Shown here: positions 17,346-26,800 of the stretch, one piece after another
Layout of the letters: each line of letters opens with the position of its first letter
How positions within the stretch are numbered: the stretch's first letter is position 1
Source: Arthrobacter pityocampae
GTDB lineage: Bacteria; Actinomycetota; Actinomycetes; Actinomycetales; Micrococcaceae
DNA length: 64,000 nt
Direction of reading: 5' to 3'
Assembly: GCF_002927275.1 (NCBI RefSeq)
Contig: NZ_PRKW01000002.1
Span: forward strand, 248,001 to 312,000
Notes under the pieces: generated by a model
What the model saw: only the letters and a program-made list of their open reading frames with translations
Told to the model about the DNA's origin: nothing
Database searches by the model: none
Program-made: the position numbers and the translations under genes

Positions 17346-18665
17346 CTAGAAGAAGGTGATGCAGTAGGGCTCCTGCGCCCGCCCGAACAGGGCGTCGAGG
17401 ACGCCGGCGGCGCCGTCCGTATGCGCGGTCAGTCCTCCGGCTGCGGCGAGCGTGGAGGCCGGCACTCCGCCGAGGTACAGGGACCCCAGCGCGTTGACGG
17501 TCAGCGTGACATCCGGGGCGGGCGCCTCGACCCGCTCGACCTCCCCGACGCCGTCGACGACGGTCAGTGCATAGGTGCCGGTGACGAGGCCGTGGTCGTC
17601 GAGCACCTCCAGCACGATCCTGCCGCTGCCCCGGTAGGACCGCGCCCCGAGGGCCACCGGCACGTCGAGCAGCCGCACCCACAGCACGTCGTCGGTGCCC
17701 TTCACCTGGTAGCAGCGCCGGTCCCGGAGCGCCCACGGCAGGGCGTCGTCGCGCCGTGCGGAGTCCCAGGTGATGCGCTCCACGAGGTCGAGCGAGCCGA
17801 GGTAGCGCCACAGCTCGAGGTAGGCCGACGGCGTGGAGGCCACGAGGTCCACGATCTTCATGGTGTAGGGCGTGGTCTCCCAGCCCGCGAAGCGGTAGCT
17901 GACGAACCCGGCGGGCTCGCCGGCGGCGTCGTAGTGCACCGCCATCCGCACCGAGCGGTCCTCGACGGGCCGCTCGCGTCCCCAGACTCCCGCGATGCGC
18001 CGGGCCACGGCGTACTGCCGGCCGACGGAGCCGAAAGTTCCGGCCTGGAAGCGCTCGAAGATGCTTTCGGCGAGGTTCACGGCGTGTTCCCGGGCGACGA
18101 GCGCCGTCGTGCCGGTCCGCGGTGCCGTCACCTCGAAGCGCTCACGGACGTCCACCTCGACGCTCTGGGTGAAGGTGGCGGCGCCGAAGCCGAAGCGCCC
18201 GTAGATCGTGGCCTCGGAGGCGGTCAGGATCGCCAGGGGCAGCCCGCGCTCCTGCGCCCCGCGGAGGTCGCTCATCATCATGGACCGGAGGATCCCGTTG
18301 CGCCGGTGGCTGGGGCGGACGGTGACGGCTGTGATCTGGTGCGCGTCGAGCTGCGCGCCGCCGACATTCAGCGGATGCACCATGGTGCCGTAGGTGGCGA
18401 CGGGGTGTCCGGCGCCGAGAGCCTCAGCGGGCTGGGCGCTGTCGTGGACACCCCACAGCACGCGCTGGTCGGCCTGGTAGGCCGTCAGGTACTGGGGGAT
18501 GTCCTCGGGGTCGAGCGTCCCCTCGTGGAAGCCGATGCTCTCGCTGTCGAGCCACTTCGCGAAGCGGCCCTCGGGCGTGGCGTCCTCGTCGGCGCCGGGG
18601 GTGAAGATCTCGGTTCTCAGGTCCGGCTGGTGGGCGGTCTGGGCGGGGGCTGTGTACTGGCTCAC
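17346..18665 (-). CDS. Eis-type GNAT acetyltransferase
   Basis: 439 residues with the three-part layout of mycobacterial Eis. There is an N-terminal GNAT domain with the acetyl-CoA loop VRPSHRRNGILRSMM, a second degenerate GNAT-like part, and a C-terminal sterol-carrier-like domain. Eis proteins acetylate amines on aminoglycosides and on proteins, using a Tyr and the C-terminal carboxylate. The protein here ends in ITFF, so a terminal Phe carboxylate is preserved as in Eis. The segment ATIYGRFGFG has the Tyr expected as general acid. Start GTG at 18665 with TAGGCT 8 nt upstream. Substrate unknown. Confidence 0.87.
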   Translation of the reverse strand: MSQYTAPAQTAHQPDLRTEIFTPGADEDATPEGRFAKWLDSESIGFHEGTLDPEDIPQYLTAYQADQRVLWGVHDSAQPAEALGAGHPVATYGTMVHPLNVGGAQLDAHQITAVTVRPSHRRNGILRSMMMSDLRGAQERGLPLAILTASEATIYGRFGFGAATFTQSVEVDVRERFEVTAPRTGTTALVAREHAVNLAESIFERFQAGTFGSVGRQYAVARRIAGVWGRERPVEDRSVRMAVHYDAAGEPAGFVSYRFAGWETTPYTMKIVDLVASTPSAYLELWRYLGSLDLVERITWDSARRDDALPWALRDRRCYQVKGTDDVLWVRLLDVPVALGARSYRGSGRIVLEVLDDHGLVTGTYALTVVDGVGEVERVEAPAPDVTLTVNALGSLYLGGVPASTLAAAGGLTAHTDGAAGVLDALFGRAQEPYCITFF

Positions 18666-18673
18666 AGTTCACC

Positions 18674-18679
18674 AGCCTA
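18674..18679 (-). promoter_or_regulatory. -10-like TAGGCT, Eis-type gene
   Basis: TAGGCT, 8 nt, then GTG at 18665. It suggests a leaderless transcript. Confidence 0.45.
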
Positions 18680-18741
18680 GACGGATGCCTACGGCGTGCA
18701 CCAGCACGACGCCGGCGACCCGGACGGCACCCGTCCGGGGA

Positions 18742-21540
18742 TCAGTGCGCGGCGTCGTGCCAGCTCGCCCCGGTCCCCACGGAGACGTCGAGCGGGACGG
18801 AGAGGTCCGCGGCGCCACCCATCTCCTGGCGGACCAGCGCCTCGACCTCGTCCCGCTCCCCCTCGGCGATCTCCAGCACGAGTTCGTCGTGCACCTGCAG
18901 CAGCATGCGGGACGCCAGGCCGCGCTGCGTCAGCGCGGCGTCGACGCCGAGCATGGCCTTCTTGATGATGTCGGCGGCCGAGCCCTGGATGGGCGCGTTG
19001 AGGGCGGCGCGTTCGGCCATCTCCCGCAGCTGCCGGTTGTCGCTCGAGAGGTCAGGGAGGTAGCGGCGCCGCCCCTCGATGGTGGAGGTGAAGCCGTCCT
19101 TGCGGGCCTGCTCGACGATCCCCCGCAGGTAGTCACGCACCGCCCCGAACCGTTCGAAGTAGTCGCGCATGAGCGTGCGCGCCTCGTCGACGGAGATGGT
19201 GAGCTGCTTCGAGAGTCCGAACGAGCTCAGCCCGTACACCAGCCCGTAGGACATGGCCTTGACCTTGGAGCGCATGGCACTGGTGACCTCCTCGGGTGCG
19301 ACGCCGAAGATGTGCGAGCCGACGAACCGGTGCAGGTCCTCGCCCTCCTGGAACGCCGAGATGAGCCCTTCGTCGCCGGAGAGGTGCGCCATGATCCGCA
19401 TCTCGATCTGGGAGTAGTCGGCCGTCATCAGGCTCTCGAACTTCTCGCCGTTCCGGCCCTGCCCCACGACGAACACCTCGCGGATGCGGCGCCCCTCGTC
19501 CGAGCGAACCGGGATGTTCTGGAGGTTCGGATTCGTCGAGGACAACCGGCCGGTGGCCGCGATGGTCTGCAGGTAGGTGGTGTGGATGCGGCCGTCGTCG
19601 CCCACCGCCTTCCGCAGGCCCTCGACCGTCTGGCGGAGCTTCAGGGCGTCCCGGTACGCGAGGAGCTGCTCGAGGAACGGGTGGCCCGTCTTGGTGATGA
19701 GATCGGTCAGGGCGTCGGCGTCCGTGGAGAACCCGGTCTTGATCTTCTTGGTCTTCGGCAGCCCGAGCTCGTCGAACAGGACGGCCTGCAGCTGCTTGGG
19801 CGAGCCGAGGTTGATCTCCTTGCCGATGATCCGGTAGGCCTCCGCGCCCGCGGCGCTGATGGTCTTCGAGAAGTCGTCGTACAGCCGGTCCAGGCCCTCG
19901 ACCGAGACGGCGACACCTGTGAGTTCCATGCGGGCCAGCACTTCGGCGAGCGGCAGTTCGAGTCCGCCGAGGAGCTGGTTCGCCCCGCGTTCGACGAGCT
20001 GCCCGGCGAAGTGCTCGCTGAGCTGCAGGGCGGCGAAGGCCGCCACCACGGCCGGCGACGCGGCGTCGTCGGCTCCGAGGTCGAGTGCCTGCTGCCCCGA
20101 GGAGTCGGTGGCGGACGCCGTGATGGACAGGCGCAGGTGGTACTGGGCGAGGTCCGCGAGGTCGTAGCTGCGGCGGTCCGGCTGGATGAGGTACCCGGAG
20201 ATCGCGGTGTCGTCGACCTCCCCCGCCAGCAGGAAGCCGCGGGCGGAGAGCAGTTTGAACACGGTCTTGAAGTCGTGGACGATCTTCGGCGCATCCCGGT
20301 CTGCCAGCCAGGCCCCGAGCACTCGTTCGGCATCGGCATCGAGCGGTTCGAGCGGGATGAAGGCGGCGGAGAGCCCCGTGACGACGGCGATCCCGACGAC
20401 GTCGGTGGCCCCCGCCGTCGTCTCCGTCGCCAGCGCGACGGATGCCTGCGCCTGGTTGGTGGCTTTGAACCAGTGGGTGAGGCCGGCGGCGTCCTGGAGC
20501 ACCTCGTGGGCGGGGGCGTGCTGCTCGTCCGCCTCGTCCTCCGTCTCCTCCTCCCCGAAGAGGTCGAACAGACGCTTGCGCAGCGTGTTGAACTGCAGCG
20601 AGTCGAAGAGGTCCTCGACGGCGGAGCGGTCGGGGTGCTGCGACACCATGGCCCCCAGCTCCACGGGCAGGTCGAGGTCGGTGAGGAGGCGGTTCAGGCG
20701 CCGGTTCCTCTTCACGTCCTCGATGTTGGCCCGCAGCGAGTCCCCGACCTTGCCGCCGATCTTGTCCAGGTTCTCGAGGATCCCCTCCAGACCGCCGTAG
20801 AGCTTGATCCACTTGGCCGCCGTCTTCGGGCCCACACCCGGCACGCCGGGCAGGTTGTCGGCGCTCTCCCCCACCAGCGCGGCGAGGTCGGAGTACTGGT
20901 GCGGTGGGACGAAGTACTTCTCCTCGATGGCCTGCGCATCCATCTGCGGGATGTTCGTGACGCCCTGCTTCGGGTACAGCACGGTGACGCGGTCGTTGAC
21001 GAGCTGGAAGGCGTCCCGGTCACCGCTGACCACCTGCACGTCCCAGTCGGCGGCCGCCGCCTGGCTGGCGAGCGTGGCGAGGATGTCGTCCGCCTCGTAG
21101 CCGTCGAGGGAGATGGTGGGGATGCGCATGGCCTCCATGACCTTGATGATGAGGTCCACCTGCCCGTGGAACTCCTCGGGCGTCCTCGAGCGGCCGGCCT
21201 TGTACTCCGTGTACTCCTCCGACCGGAAGGTGGGGGTGTCGAGATCGAAGGCCACCGCGACGTGGCTGGGCTTCTGGTCCTTGATGAGGTTGATGAGCAT
21301 CGCCGTGAAGCCGTAGACCGCGTTGGTGTGCTGGCCGGTGTCGGTCGAGAAGTTCTCCGGCGGCAGGGCGTAGAAGGCGCGGAACGCCATGGAGTGGCCG
21401 TCGATGACCAGGAGCCGGTTCCGTGAGCCGTCGCTGCGGCGCCCGGCATCCTGCGCGCCCGCCGCGGCCGTGGCCTCCGCGGCGCCCTCGGCGGGAGGGG
21501 CGATGGTCAGGGTGGCGGCGGGTTTGGTTGTTTCACTCAC
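18742..21540 (-). CDS. polA: DNA polymerase I
   Basis: 932 residues from the GTG at 21540 (SETTKPAATL). The N-terminal 5'-3' flap nuclease carries LLVIDGHSMAFRAFYA and the helix-hairpin-helix GVPGVGPKTAAKW. The polymerase domain has motif A (MTADYSQIEMR), motif B (RSKVKAMSYGLVYG) and motif C (QVHDELV). The middle 3'-5' exonuclease domain is degenerate: the Exo I triplet reads ATE instead of DTE, so proofreading is probably absent, as usual in actinobacterial Pol I. It fills gaps in repair and removes Okazaki primers. Start supported by TAGGCT 7 nt upstream. Confidence 0.96.
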   Translation of the reverse strand: MSETTKPAATLTIAPPAEGAAEATAAAGAQDAGRRSDGSRNRLLVIDGHSMAFRAFYALPPENFSTDTGQHTNAVYGFTAMLINLIKDQKPSHVAVAFDLDTPTFRSEEYTEYKAGRSRTPEEFHGQVDLIIKVMEAMRIPTISLDGYEADDILATLASQAAAADWDVQVVSGDRDAFQLVNDRVTVLYPKQGVTNIPQMDAQAIEEKYFVPPHQYSDLAALVGESADNLPGVPGVGPKTAAKWIKLYGGLEGILENLDKIGGKVGDSLRANIEDVKRNRRLNRLLTDLDLPVELGAMVSQHPDRSAVEDLFDSLQFNTLRKRLFDLFGEEETEDEADEQHAPAHEVLQDAAGLTHWFKATNQAQASVALATETTAGATDVVGIAVVTGLSAAFIPLEPLDADAERVLGAWLADRDAPKIVHDFKTVFKLLSARGFLLAGEVDDTAISGYLIQPDRRSYDLADLAQYHLRLSITASATDSSGQQALDLGADDAASPAVVAAFAALQLSEHFAGQLVERGANQLLGGLELPLAEVLARMELTGVAVSVEGLDRLYDDFSKTISAAGAEAYRIIGKEINLGSPKQLQAVLFDELGLPKTKKIKTGFSTDADALTDLITKTGHPFLEQLLAYRDALKLRQTVEGLRKAVGDDGRIHTTYLQTIAATGRLSSTNPNLQNIPVRSDEGRRIREVFVVGQGRNGEKFESLMTADYSQIEMRIMAHLSGDEGLISAFQEGEDLHRFVGSHIFGVAPEEVTSAMRSKVKAMSYGLVYGLSSFGLSKQLTISVDEARTLMRDYFERFGAVRDYLRGIVEQARKDGFTSTIEGRRRYLPDLSSDNRQLREMAERAALNAPIQGSAADIIKKAMLGVDAALTQRGLASRMLLQVHDELVLEIAEGERDEVEALVRQEMGGAADLSVPLDVSVGTGASWHDAAH

Positions 21541-21547
21541 AGGTGCC

Positions 21548-21553
21548 AGCCTA
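21548..21553 (-). promoter_or_regulatory. -10-like TAGGCT, leaderless polA
   Basis: TAGGCT, 7 nt, then GTG of polA. The divergent thioesterase ATG is only 19 bp away, so the two starts share this tiny region. Confidence 0.5.
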
Positions 21554-21559
21554 GTTGCC

Positions 21560-22048
21560 ATGACAGACAACCGCACCCGCGCCGACGCCTCCCAGCCACC
21601 GTCCGGGGAGCGCCTGGCCGAGCTGGTCGCCGCCGGGATCCCCGCCGCGATGCACGGCTGGCTGGGCCGCTACGGGGTGGGTGCCCTCACCGTGAAGATG
21701 GGCATCGTCTTCTCGGAGATGAGTGCCGAGCGCATGGTCGCGACCATGCCCGTGGAGGGCAACCAGCAGGTCGCGGGCATCCTGCACGGCGGGGCGCACG
21801 TGGTGCTCGCGGAGACCCTCGGCTCGTTCGCGGCCGGGATCCATGCCGGGCCGGGCCGGCATGCCGTCGGCATCGAGGTCGGCGCGACCCACCACCGGAG
21901 CATCGCCTCCGGCGTGGTCACGGGCACCGCCACGGCCATCCACCTCGGCAGGACCCTGACGACGCACGAGGTGGTGATGACGGACGAGCAGGGCCGGAGG
22001 CTCTCCACGGCACGGATCACGAACATGATCCGCGACGACCGCGACTGA
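21560..22048 (+). CDS. PaaI-family hotdog-fold thioesterase
   Basis: 162 residues, ATG at 21560 (MTDNRTRAD), divergent from polA. The hotdog-fold signature is seen as GILHGGAHVVLAETLGSFAA, where the His-Gly-Gly stretch and the Glu are catalytic in PaaI/MenI-type acyl-CoA thioesterases. GIEVGATHHRS follows as the second conserved segment. The enzyme would hydrolyse a small acyl-CoA, perhaps 1,4-dihydroxy-2-naphthoyl-CoA in menaquinone synthesis, but no men genes are here. It ends 43 bases before the convergent response regulator gene. Confidence 0.88.
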   Translation: MTDNRTRADASQPPSGERLAELVAAGIPAAMHGWLGRYGVGALTVKMGIVFSEMSAERMVATMPVEGNQQVAGILHGGAHVVLAETLGSFAAGIHAGPGRHAVGIEVGATHHRSIASGVVTGTATAIHLGRTLTTHEVVMTDEQGRRLSTARITNMIRDDRD

Positions 22049-22091
22049 CCGGAGTGCCCGGGGCTGAGGCCTCGGGCGGCAGGATCTCCGT

Positions 22092-22475
22092 TCAGGTGCT
22101 CTTCGCCGCGAGCCCCTCCTGGATGTGCCGGCGCAGCTCGGCCGGGCGGAAGGGCTTGCGCAGGTAGCGGTCGGCGCCGGCCTCGTAGCCGCGCTTCTCG
22201 TCGGCCGCGTCGACGCGGGCGGTGAGCATGACGATCAGTGTCGTCGAGAAGCGCCGGATCCGCCCCGCCACCTCGAAGCCGTCGATGTCGGGCAGTCCGA
22301 CGTCGAGGGTGACGACGTCGGGCCGGAGCCGGCGGACCATCTCCACGCCGGCGAGTCCGGCGGGCGCCGTGTGCACGCGGAAGCCGGATCCCGTCAGCAC
22401 GGTGTGCAGCAGATCCCGCACGTCGTCGTCGTCCTCGATGACCACGGCGGTGTGGGGGGAATCGTCGGTGGTCAT
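22092..22475 (-). CDS. Single-domain response regulator
   Basis: 127-residue CheY-like receiver without an output domain. The acidic pocket is EDDDDV, the phosphorylated Asp is in TLDVGLPDIDG, and the conserved Lys is in RKPFRPAE. It would be phosphorylated by a histidine kinase coded elsewhere. How it signals with no DNA-binding domain is unknown; protein-protein contact is the usual mode. ATG at 22475 with TAAACT 6 nt upstream. Confidence 0.9.
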   Translation of the reverse strand: MTTDDSPHTAVVIEDDDDVRDLLHTVLTGSGFRVHTAPAGLAGVEMVRRLRPDVVTLDVGLPDIDGFEVAGRIRRFSTTLIVMLTARVDAADEKRGYEAGADRYLRKPFRPAELRRHIQEGLAAKST

Positions 22476-22481
22476 GCCCCG

Positions 22482-22487
22482 AGTTTA
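22482..22487 (-). promoter_or_regulatory. -10-like TAAACT, leaderless response regulator
   Basis: TAAACT, 6 nt, then ATG at 22475. Confidence 0.45.
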
Positions 22488-22520
22488 CTCCGGAGAGGCC
22501 CCGCGCCGGGTGACGACGGG

Positions 22521-23543
22521 TCAGTCGCGGGTGCGCGCACGGCTCGGCTGTACCCGCATCGGCTCGCCGGGCATCTTCGGGAAGTCGGGCGGGAAGGGGA
22601 GCTCGCCGAGGCCGTTGTCGACGTCGCGGTCCCACCAGCCGCGGAGCCCATCGATGCTGCCCGGCACGGCGTGCAGGTCCTCCCACGGGTCGCCGACCGT
22701 CCGGAGCCGCTCCGGGACCGTCGCGATCGTGAAGGACGCGGGGTCGACGCCGTCGAGTTCGTCCCAGCGCACCGGGCAGGACACCGGGGCGTGCGGGAGG
22801 GCCCGCGGGCTGTAGGCGCCTGCCATGGTGCGGTCGCGGTTGGCCTGGTTGTAGTCCACGAAGATACGCGCCCCCCGCTCCTCCTTCCACCAGGCCGTCG
22901 TCACCTGCTCCGGCATGCGGCGCTCGAGCTCGCGTCCGGCGGCGATGACGGCGTGGCGTACCTCGAGGAACTCGTGCACCGGCAGGATGGGCGCGAAGAC
23001 GTGCAGGCCCCGGTTGCCGGAGGTCTTCACGAAGCAGGTGAGGCCCGCCTCGCCGAGCACGGCGCGCAGCACGTGGGCGGCGACGACGACGTCGGCGAAG
23101 TCGGTGCCCGGTTGCGGGTCCAGGTCGATGCGCAGTTCGTCGGGCAGGTCCGGCGCCTCGGCCCGTGAGGCCCACGGGTGGAAGACGACGGTGTTCATCT
23201 GGGCCGCCCACACCACGGACGCGGGCTCGTCGAGGACGAGCTGCGGGTGCGAGCGTCCGCTGGGATAGGTGACCCCGACGCTGCGTACGTAGTCGGGGGC
23301 CCCCTTGGGCGGGTTCTTGCTGAAGAAGTACTCGCCGTCCACGTCGCCGCCGAACCGCTGGAGCGATACCGGCCGGCCGCCGTTGGCGCGGAGGAAGGCG
23401 GGTGCCACGTCCACGAGGTACCGCGCGAGGTCGAGCTTGGTCAGCCCGGCCCGGGGCCACAGGACCCGGGAGGGGCTCGACACCCGGACGGGCCGCACGC
23501 CGTCCGGTCCGTCGACGTCGAGGATCATCGCTTCGCTGGCCAT
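22521..23543 (-). CDS. LigD-type primase/polymerase domain protein
   Basis: 340-residue stand-alone version of the polymerase domain (PolDom, archaeo-eukaryotic primase fold) of bacterial NHEJ ligase LigD. The metal-binding Asp pair is in RIDLDPQPG, the nucleotide-binding stretch is KTSGNRGLHVF, and SCPVRWDEL is the last conserved block. PolDoms add ribonucleotides or fill gaps at broken ends held by Ku. No ligase, nuclease or ku gene is in the window, so its partners must be elsewhere. Such separate PolDoms are common in actinobacteria. TACATT lies 6 nt before the ATG. Confidence 0.9.
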   Translation of the reverse strand: MASEAMILDVDGPDGVRPVRVSSPSRVLWPRAGLTKLDLARYLVDVAPAFLRANGGRPVSLQRFGGDVDGEYFFSKNPPKGAPDYVRSVGVTYPSGRSHPQLVLDEPASVVWAAQMNTVVFHPWASRAEAPDLPDELRIDLDPQPGTDFADVVVAAHVLRAVLGEAGLTCFVKTSGNRGLHVFAPILPVHEFLEVRHAVIAAGRELERRMPEQVTTAWWKEERGARIFVDYNQANRDRTMAGAYSPRALPHAPVSCPVRWDELDGVDPASFTIATVPERLRTVGDPWEDLHAVPGSIDGLRGWWDRDVDNGLGELPFPPDFPKMPGEPMRVQPSRARTRD

Positions 23544-23549
23544 GGGCCC

Positions 23550-23555
23550 AATGTA
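23550..23555 (-). promoter_or_regulatory. -10-like TACATT, leaderless PolDom gene
   Basis: TACATT, 6 nt, then the ATG at 23543. Confidence 0.45.
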
Positions 23556-23592
23556 CCCCCGGCCGGCGGGCAGGGGCGGGAGCCCGGACGGG

Positions 23593-23733
23593 TCAGGACT
23601 CGGGGCTGCGATCCCGGGCGGGGCCGGCGCTTTCTACGAGGACGTGCAGCGTGTAGGCGGGGCAGGTCGGATCGCCGACGAGCCGGATGAGGGGCCGGAC
23701 GCCCCAGACGCACGTGCAGCGGGTGGCGCCCAT
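23593..23733 (-). CDS. Possible small Cys-containing protein
   Basis: A 46-residue frame with three Cys in RCTCVWG and DPTCPAY. It lies downstream of the Pls-like gene on the same strand, and the frame stays open upstream (ATG at 23793 or 23859). The middle looks protein-like, with a plausible strand-helix alternation, but there is no good SD or promoter hexamer. I do not recognise a family. It may be part of the same transcript as the Pls-like gene, or chance. Confidence 0.33.
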   Translation of the reverse strand: MGATRCTCVWGVRPLIRLVGDPTCPAYTLHVLVESAGPARDRSPES

Positions 23734-23868
23734 CAGGACCGCTGCTGCCGGGATCGCTCGTCCATGGGGATATGGTCTCCCGCGATCGCTCATCGGGACC
23801 AGCAGCGTGCTTCGCACGGGCCCGGTGTTACGAAAGGCCAGCAGGCTGAGGTCCCGCACGGCCCCCGT

Positions 23869-26800
23869 TCACTGCCGCGGGATCGTCGCCGTCCTCGGTG
23901 GTGTCCCCGTGACAGTGGCACTGCGTCCCGACGGACCGGTGCCCTCGGACGGCCGGCGGATCTCCTGGGCCGGGTTCCCACCGAAGATCGAACCGGGAGG
24001 AAGGGTCTGGCCCTTCATGAGGAACGAGTCGGGCTCGAGGACCGCGGAGTCCTGCATGGTGACCCCGTAGTGGATGAAGGCGTTGACCCCGATGGTGCAG
24101 CCGGAGCCGATCGAGATCCCGTCGACCTTGAAGGCGCCGTCCTCCATGGAGTGGCACTGGATGGTGCTCAGGGCGTTCAGCGTGCAGTCGTCACCGATCG
24201 AGACGATGGTCTTCTCGGGTATGGAACAGCCGTCGTCGAACACGCGTCGGCCGATGCGCACGCCGAGCAGCTTCCAGATGAGGTTCTTGAACGGTGTCCC
24301 GTTGAAGATCTCCAGATAGTTCGTGGCGCTGAGCTTCCAGAACCGTTCATGACGCCAGAAGCGCTGGTCGTAGATCGAACAGAACAGGGGTTCGAGGCGA
24401 CCGAAGCCCAGAGAAGCCCGCTCGATGAGGATGAAGTACACGGCGGTGAAGAGGAGCAGCGAGACGAAACCCGCGGCGACGGCGAGCACACCCAGGACGG
24501 TGAAGTGCACCATGCTGAACGAGCTGAGCAGGAGCGCGACGAACGTGAGTATCCACCTGCTGATGAGGAAATAGGCGATGGTCACGCCGTTGTGGCGGTT
24601 CTTCGCCCTGAGTTCGGTCCTGAGCCGGACCGGGTCGATCCATTTGAACTCGCTGTCGCGCTGGACGGAACGGGGTATCTCGAAGGCCGGGGAGCCCAGC
24701 AGGCCGACGTCCCGCCGATCGGGGCCTCCGAGGGGCACCATGACCTTGGTGGCCAGCAGGCAGTTCTCGGCTGTACTGGCCGTGGGGGGGTACACGATGT
24801 TGTTGCCGAAGAAGCTGCTGGCCCCCACGACTGTGGGCGAGATCCTGAAGGAGCTACTGGAGACGTCGGCATTCATGATGGACAGTCCGTCGGCCACCAT
24901 CGTCCCGCTGCCGATGGTGACAGCGAAGGGGTTCTCGTGTTTGAGGGCGACACCGAAGTTCGACCCGGTCTGGACCAGGCCGGGTTGTTTGTACCCGAGC
25001 AGCCGGAGGTAGTGCACGATGAGCGAACTGTCACCGCTGAGTTCCATGTAGAAGCGGAGATTCGTCATCCGCGCGATGGCGCGCTGCGCCGCATAGGGCC
25101 AGCTGTAGAGGGGATACACCCTGTCGGGGGTCACGGCACGGTTGAGCAGCCGCGGGACCGTGGCGAGGACGAGGAGGCCCGTGATGACGAGCCCGAAGAA
25201 GAGGATGAAGGAGATGCCGAGGAGCTCCACGTAGAAGAGGGCGTCGGAATGGTCGAGGTGGTCGGTCGCGAAATACTGCGGGAGCAGCAGGGACAGCGAA
25301 CCGAGCCCGATCGGGGCAAGGAGCACCAGACGGTTGAAGACCGTGACGCAGCCATAGGTGACGCGCCGTCGCGTACTGCAGGGTGCCGGGTCCACGAGGC
25401 GGAAGTCGGAGGTGCAGCGTCGGGCGGGTGAGCCTTCCCAGGACTGTCCGTCCGGAACGGATTGTGATGCGTGGAGCGAGGACGCGTGGCCGAGTTGCGC
25501 CGAGTTCCCGACGGACGCGCCGATGTCCAGGACCGACGCCTCGCCGATGACTGCGTTCGTTCCGATCGTCACCGGGCCGGTCTGGATCCTTCCGCGGTAT
25601 GCGCGGTAACAGGTGAACGACGAGTCCTTCCTGACCACCGTCTCCTCTCCGATGGTCAGCAGATCGGTGCAGACGGGGACGGCTGCGGCGAAGATGGCGA
25701 CCCTCGGTCCGATCTTCGCCCCCAGTGCCCGTAGGTAGAGGACGTAGACAGGAGTGCCGACGAACATCCGCAGCGGGTTCCCCCGGATGAGGGCTTTGAC
25801 GGCCCAGAAGCGCAGGTAGCGCAATGACCAGACCGGGATCTCCTCGACTCTCCACCGCCCCACCAGGACCCACTTCGCCGCGATGGGCAGCACGCAGAGC
25901 ACCGTGAAGGTGACCGTGCCGTACAGGAAGGCCCGTCCCAGTACCTCGACGGCGGTCTCCCCTGCGGAGGCGTACAGGAAGCCGGCGAGCAGGATCGAGG
26001 ACGCCGCGAAAGCCACCAGGAGGAAGCACAGCGCCTGGAGGGTCCCGCAGATCAGGTACTGGGCGGTGGAGGCCACGACCGGAGGGCCGGCGTCGTACGG
26101 GGAGGCTCCTGTCGTCACTGTGCCCTCCGCGGCAATCGCGCCGGCCAGGGTCGTGATCGTCGGATTTTGGTACATCTCCCGCATGGCGATCGGCGGTAAC
26201 TCCTCCTTGCGTCGCAGGAGCGCTGCGAAGTGGGCCAGCAGGAGGGAGTTGGCTCCCAGGTCGTCGAAGAAGTGATCCCCCACCGAGACCTTGTCGACGT
26301 GCAGCACCTGCGCCAGCGCTTCGGCGAGGGCTTTCTCCAGGTCCGTCGCGGGTGGTACGTAGGCGTTGCTCGTCGCCGAACTGCGCTGACCGTGCGGCTT
26401 CGGGAGGCTCTTCCGATCCGCCTTGCCACTGGTGAGCATGGGGATCACGTCGAGACGGTCGATGTAGGCCGGGACCATGTATCCGGGCAGTCGTTCGCGG
26501 AGGAACGCCCGCAGCAGGCCTTCATCGATGCTCTCGGTGTCCCCACGCAGACTGTAATGGGCCACCAGTTCCACATAACCCGGTTCGGGTTCGTACGAGC
26601 TCGCGACCGCCTGCGCGATCCCTGGTACCTGGAGCATCGTTGATTCGATCTCGGTGAGTTCGATCCGGTAGCCGCGGACCTTCACCTGGGTGTCGATTCG
26701 TCCGAGGTAGTCGATCTGGCCCTCGTCATTGATCCTGCCCAGGTCACCGGTTCGGTAGATCCGGTGCGAGGGGTTGTCGGCGAGATCGAGGAAGTCGGGG

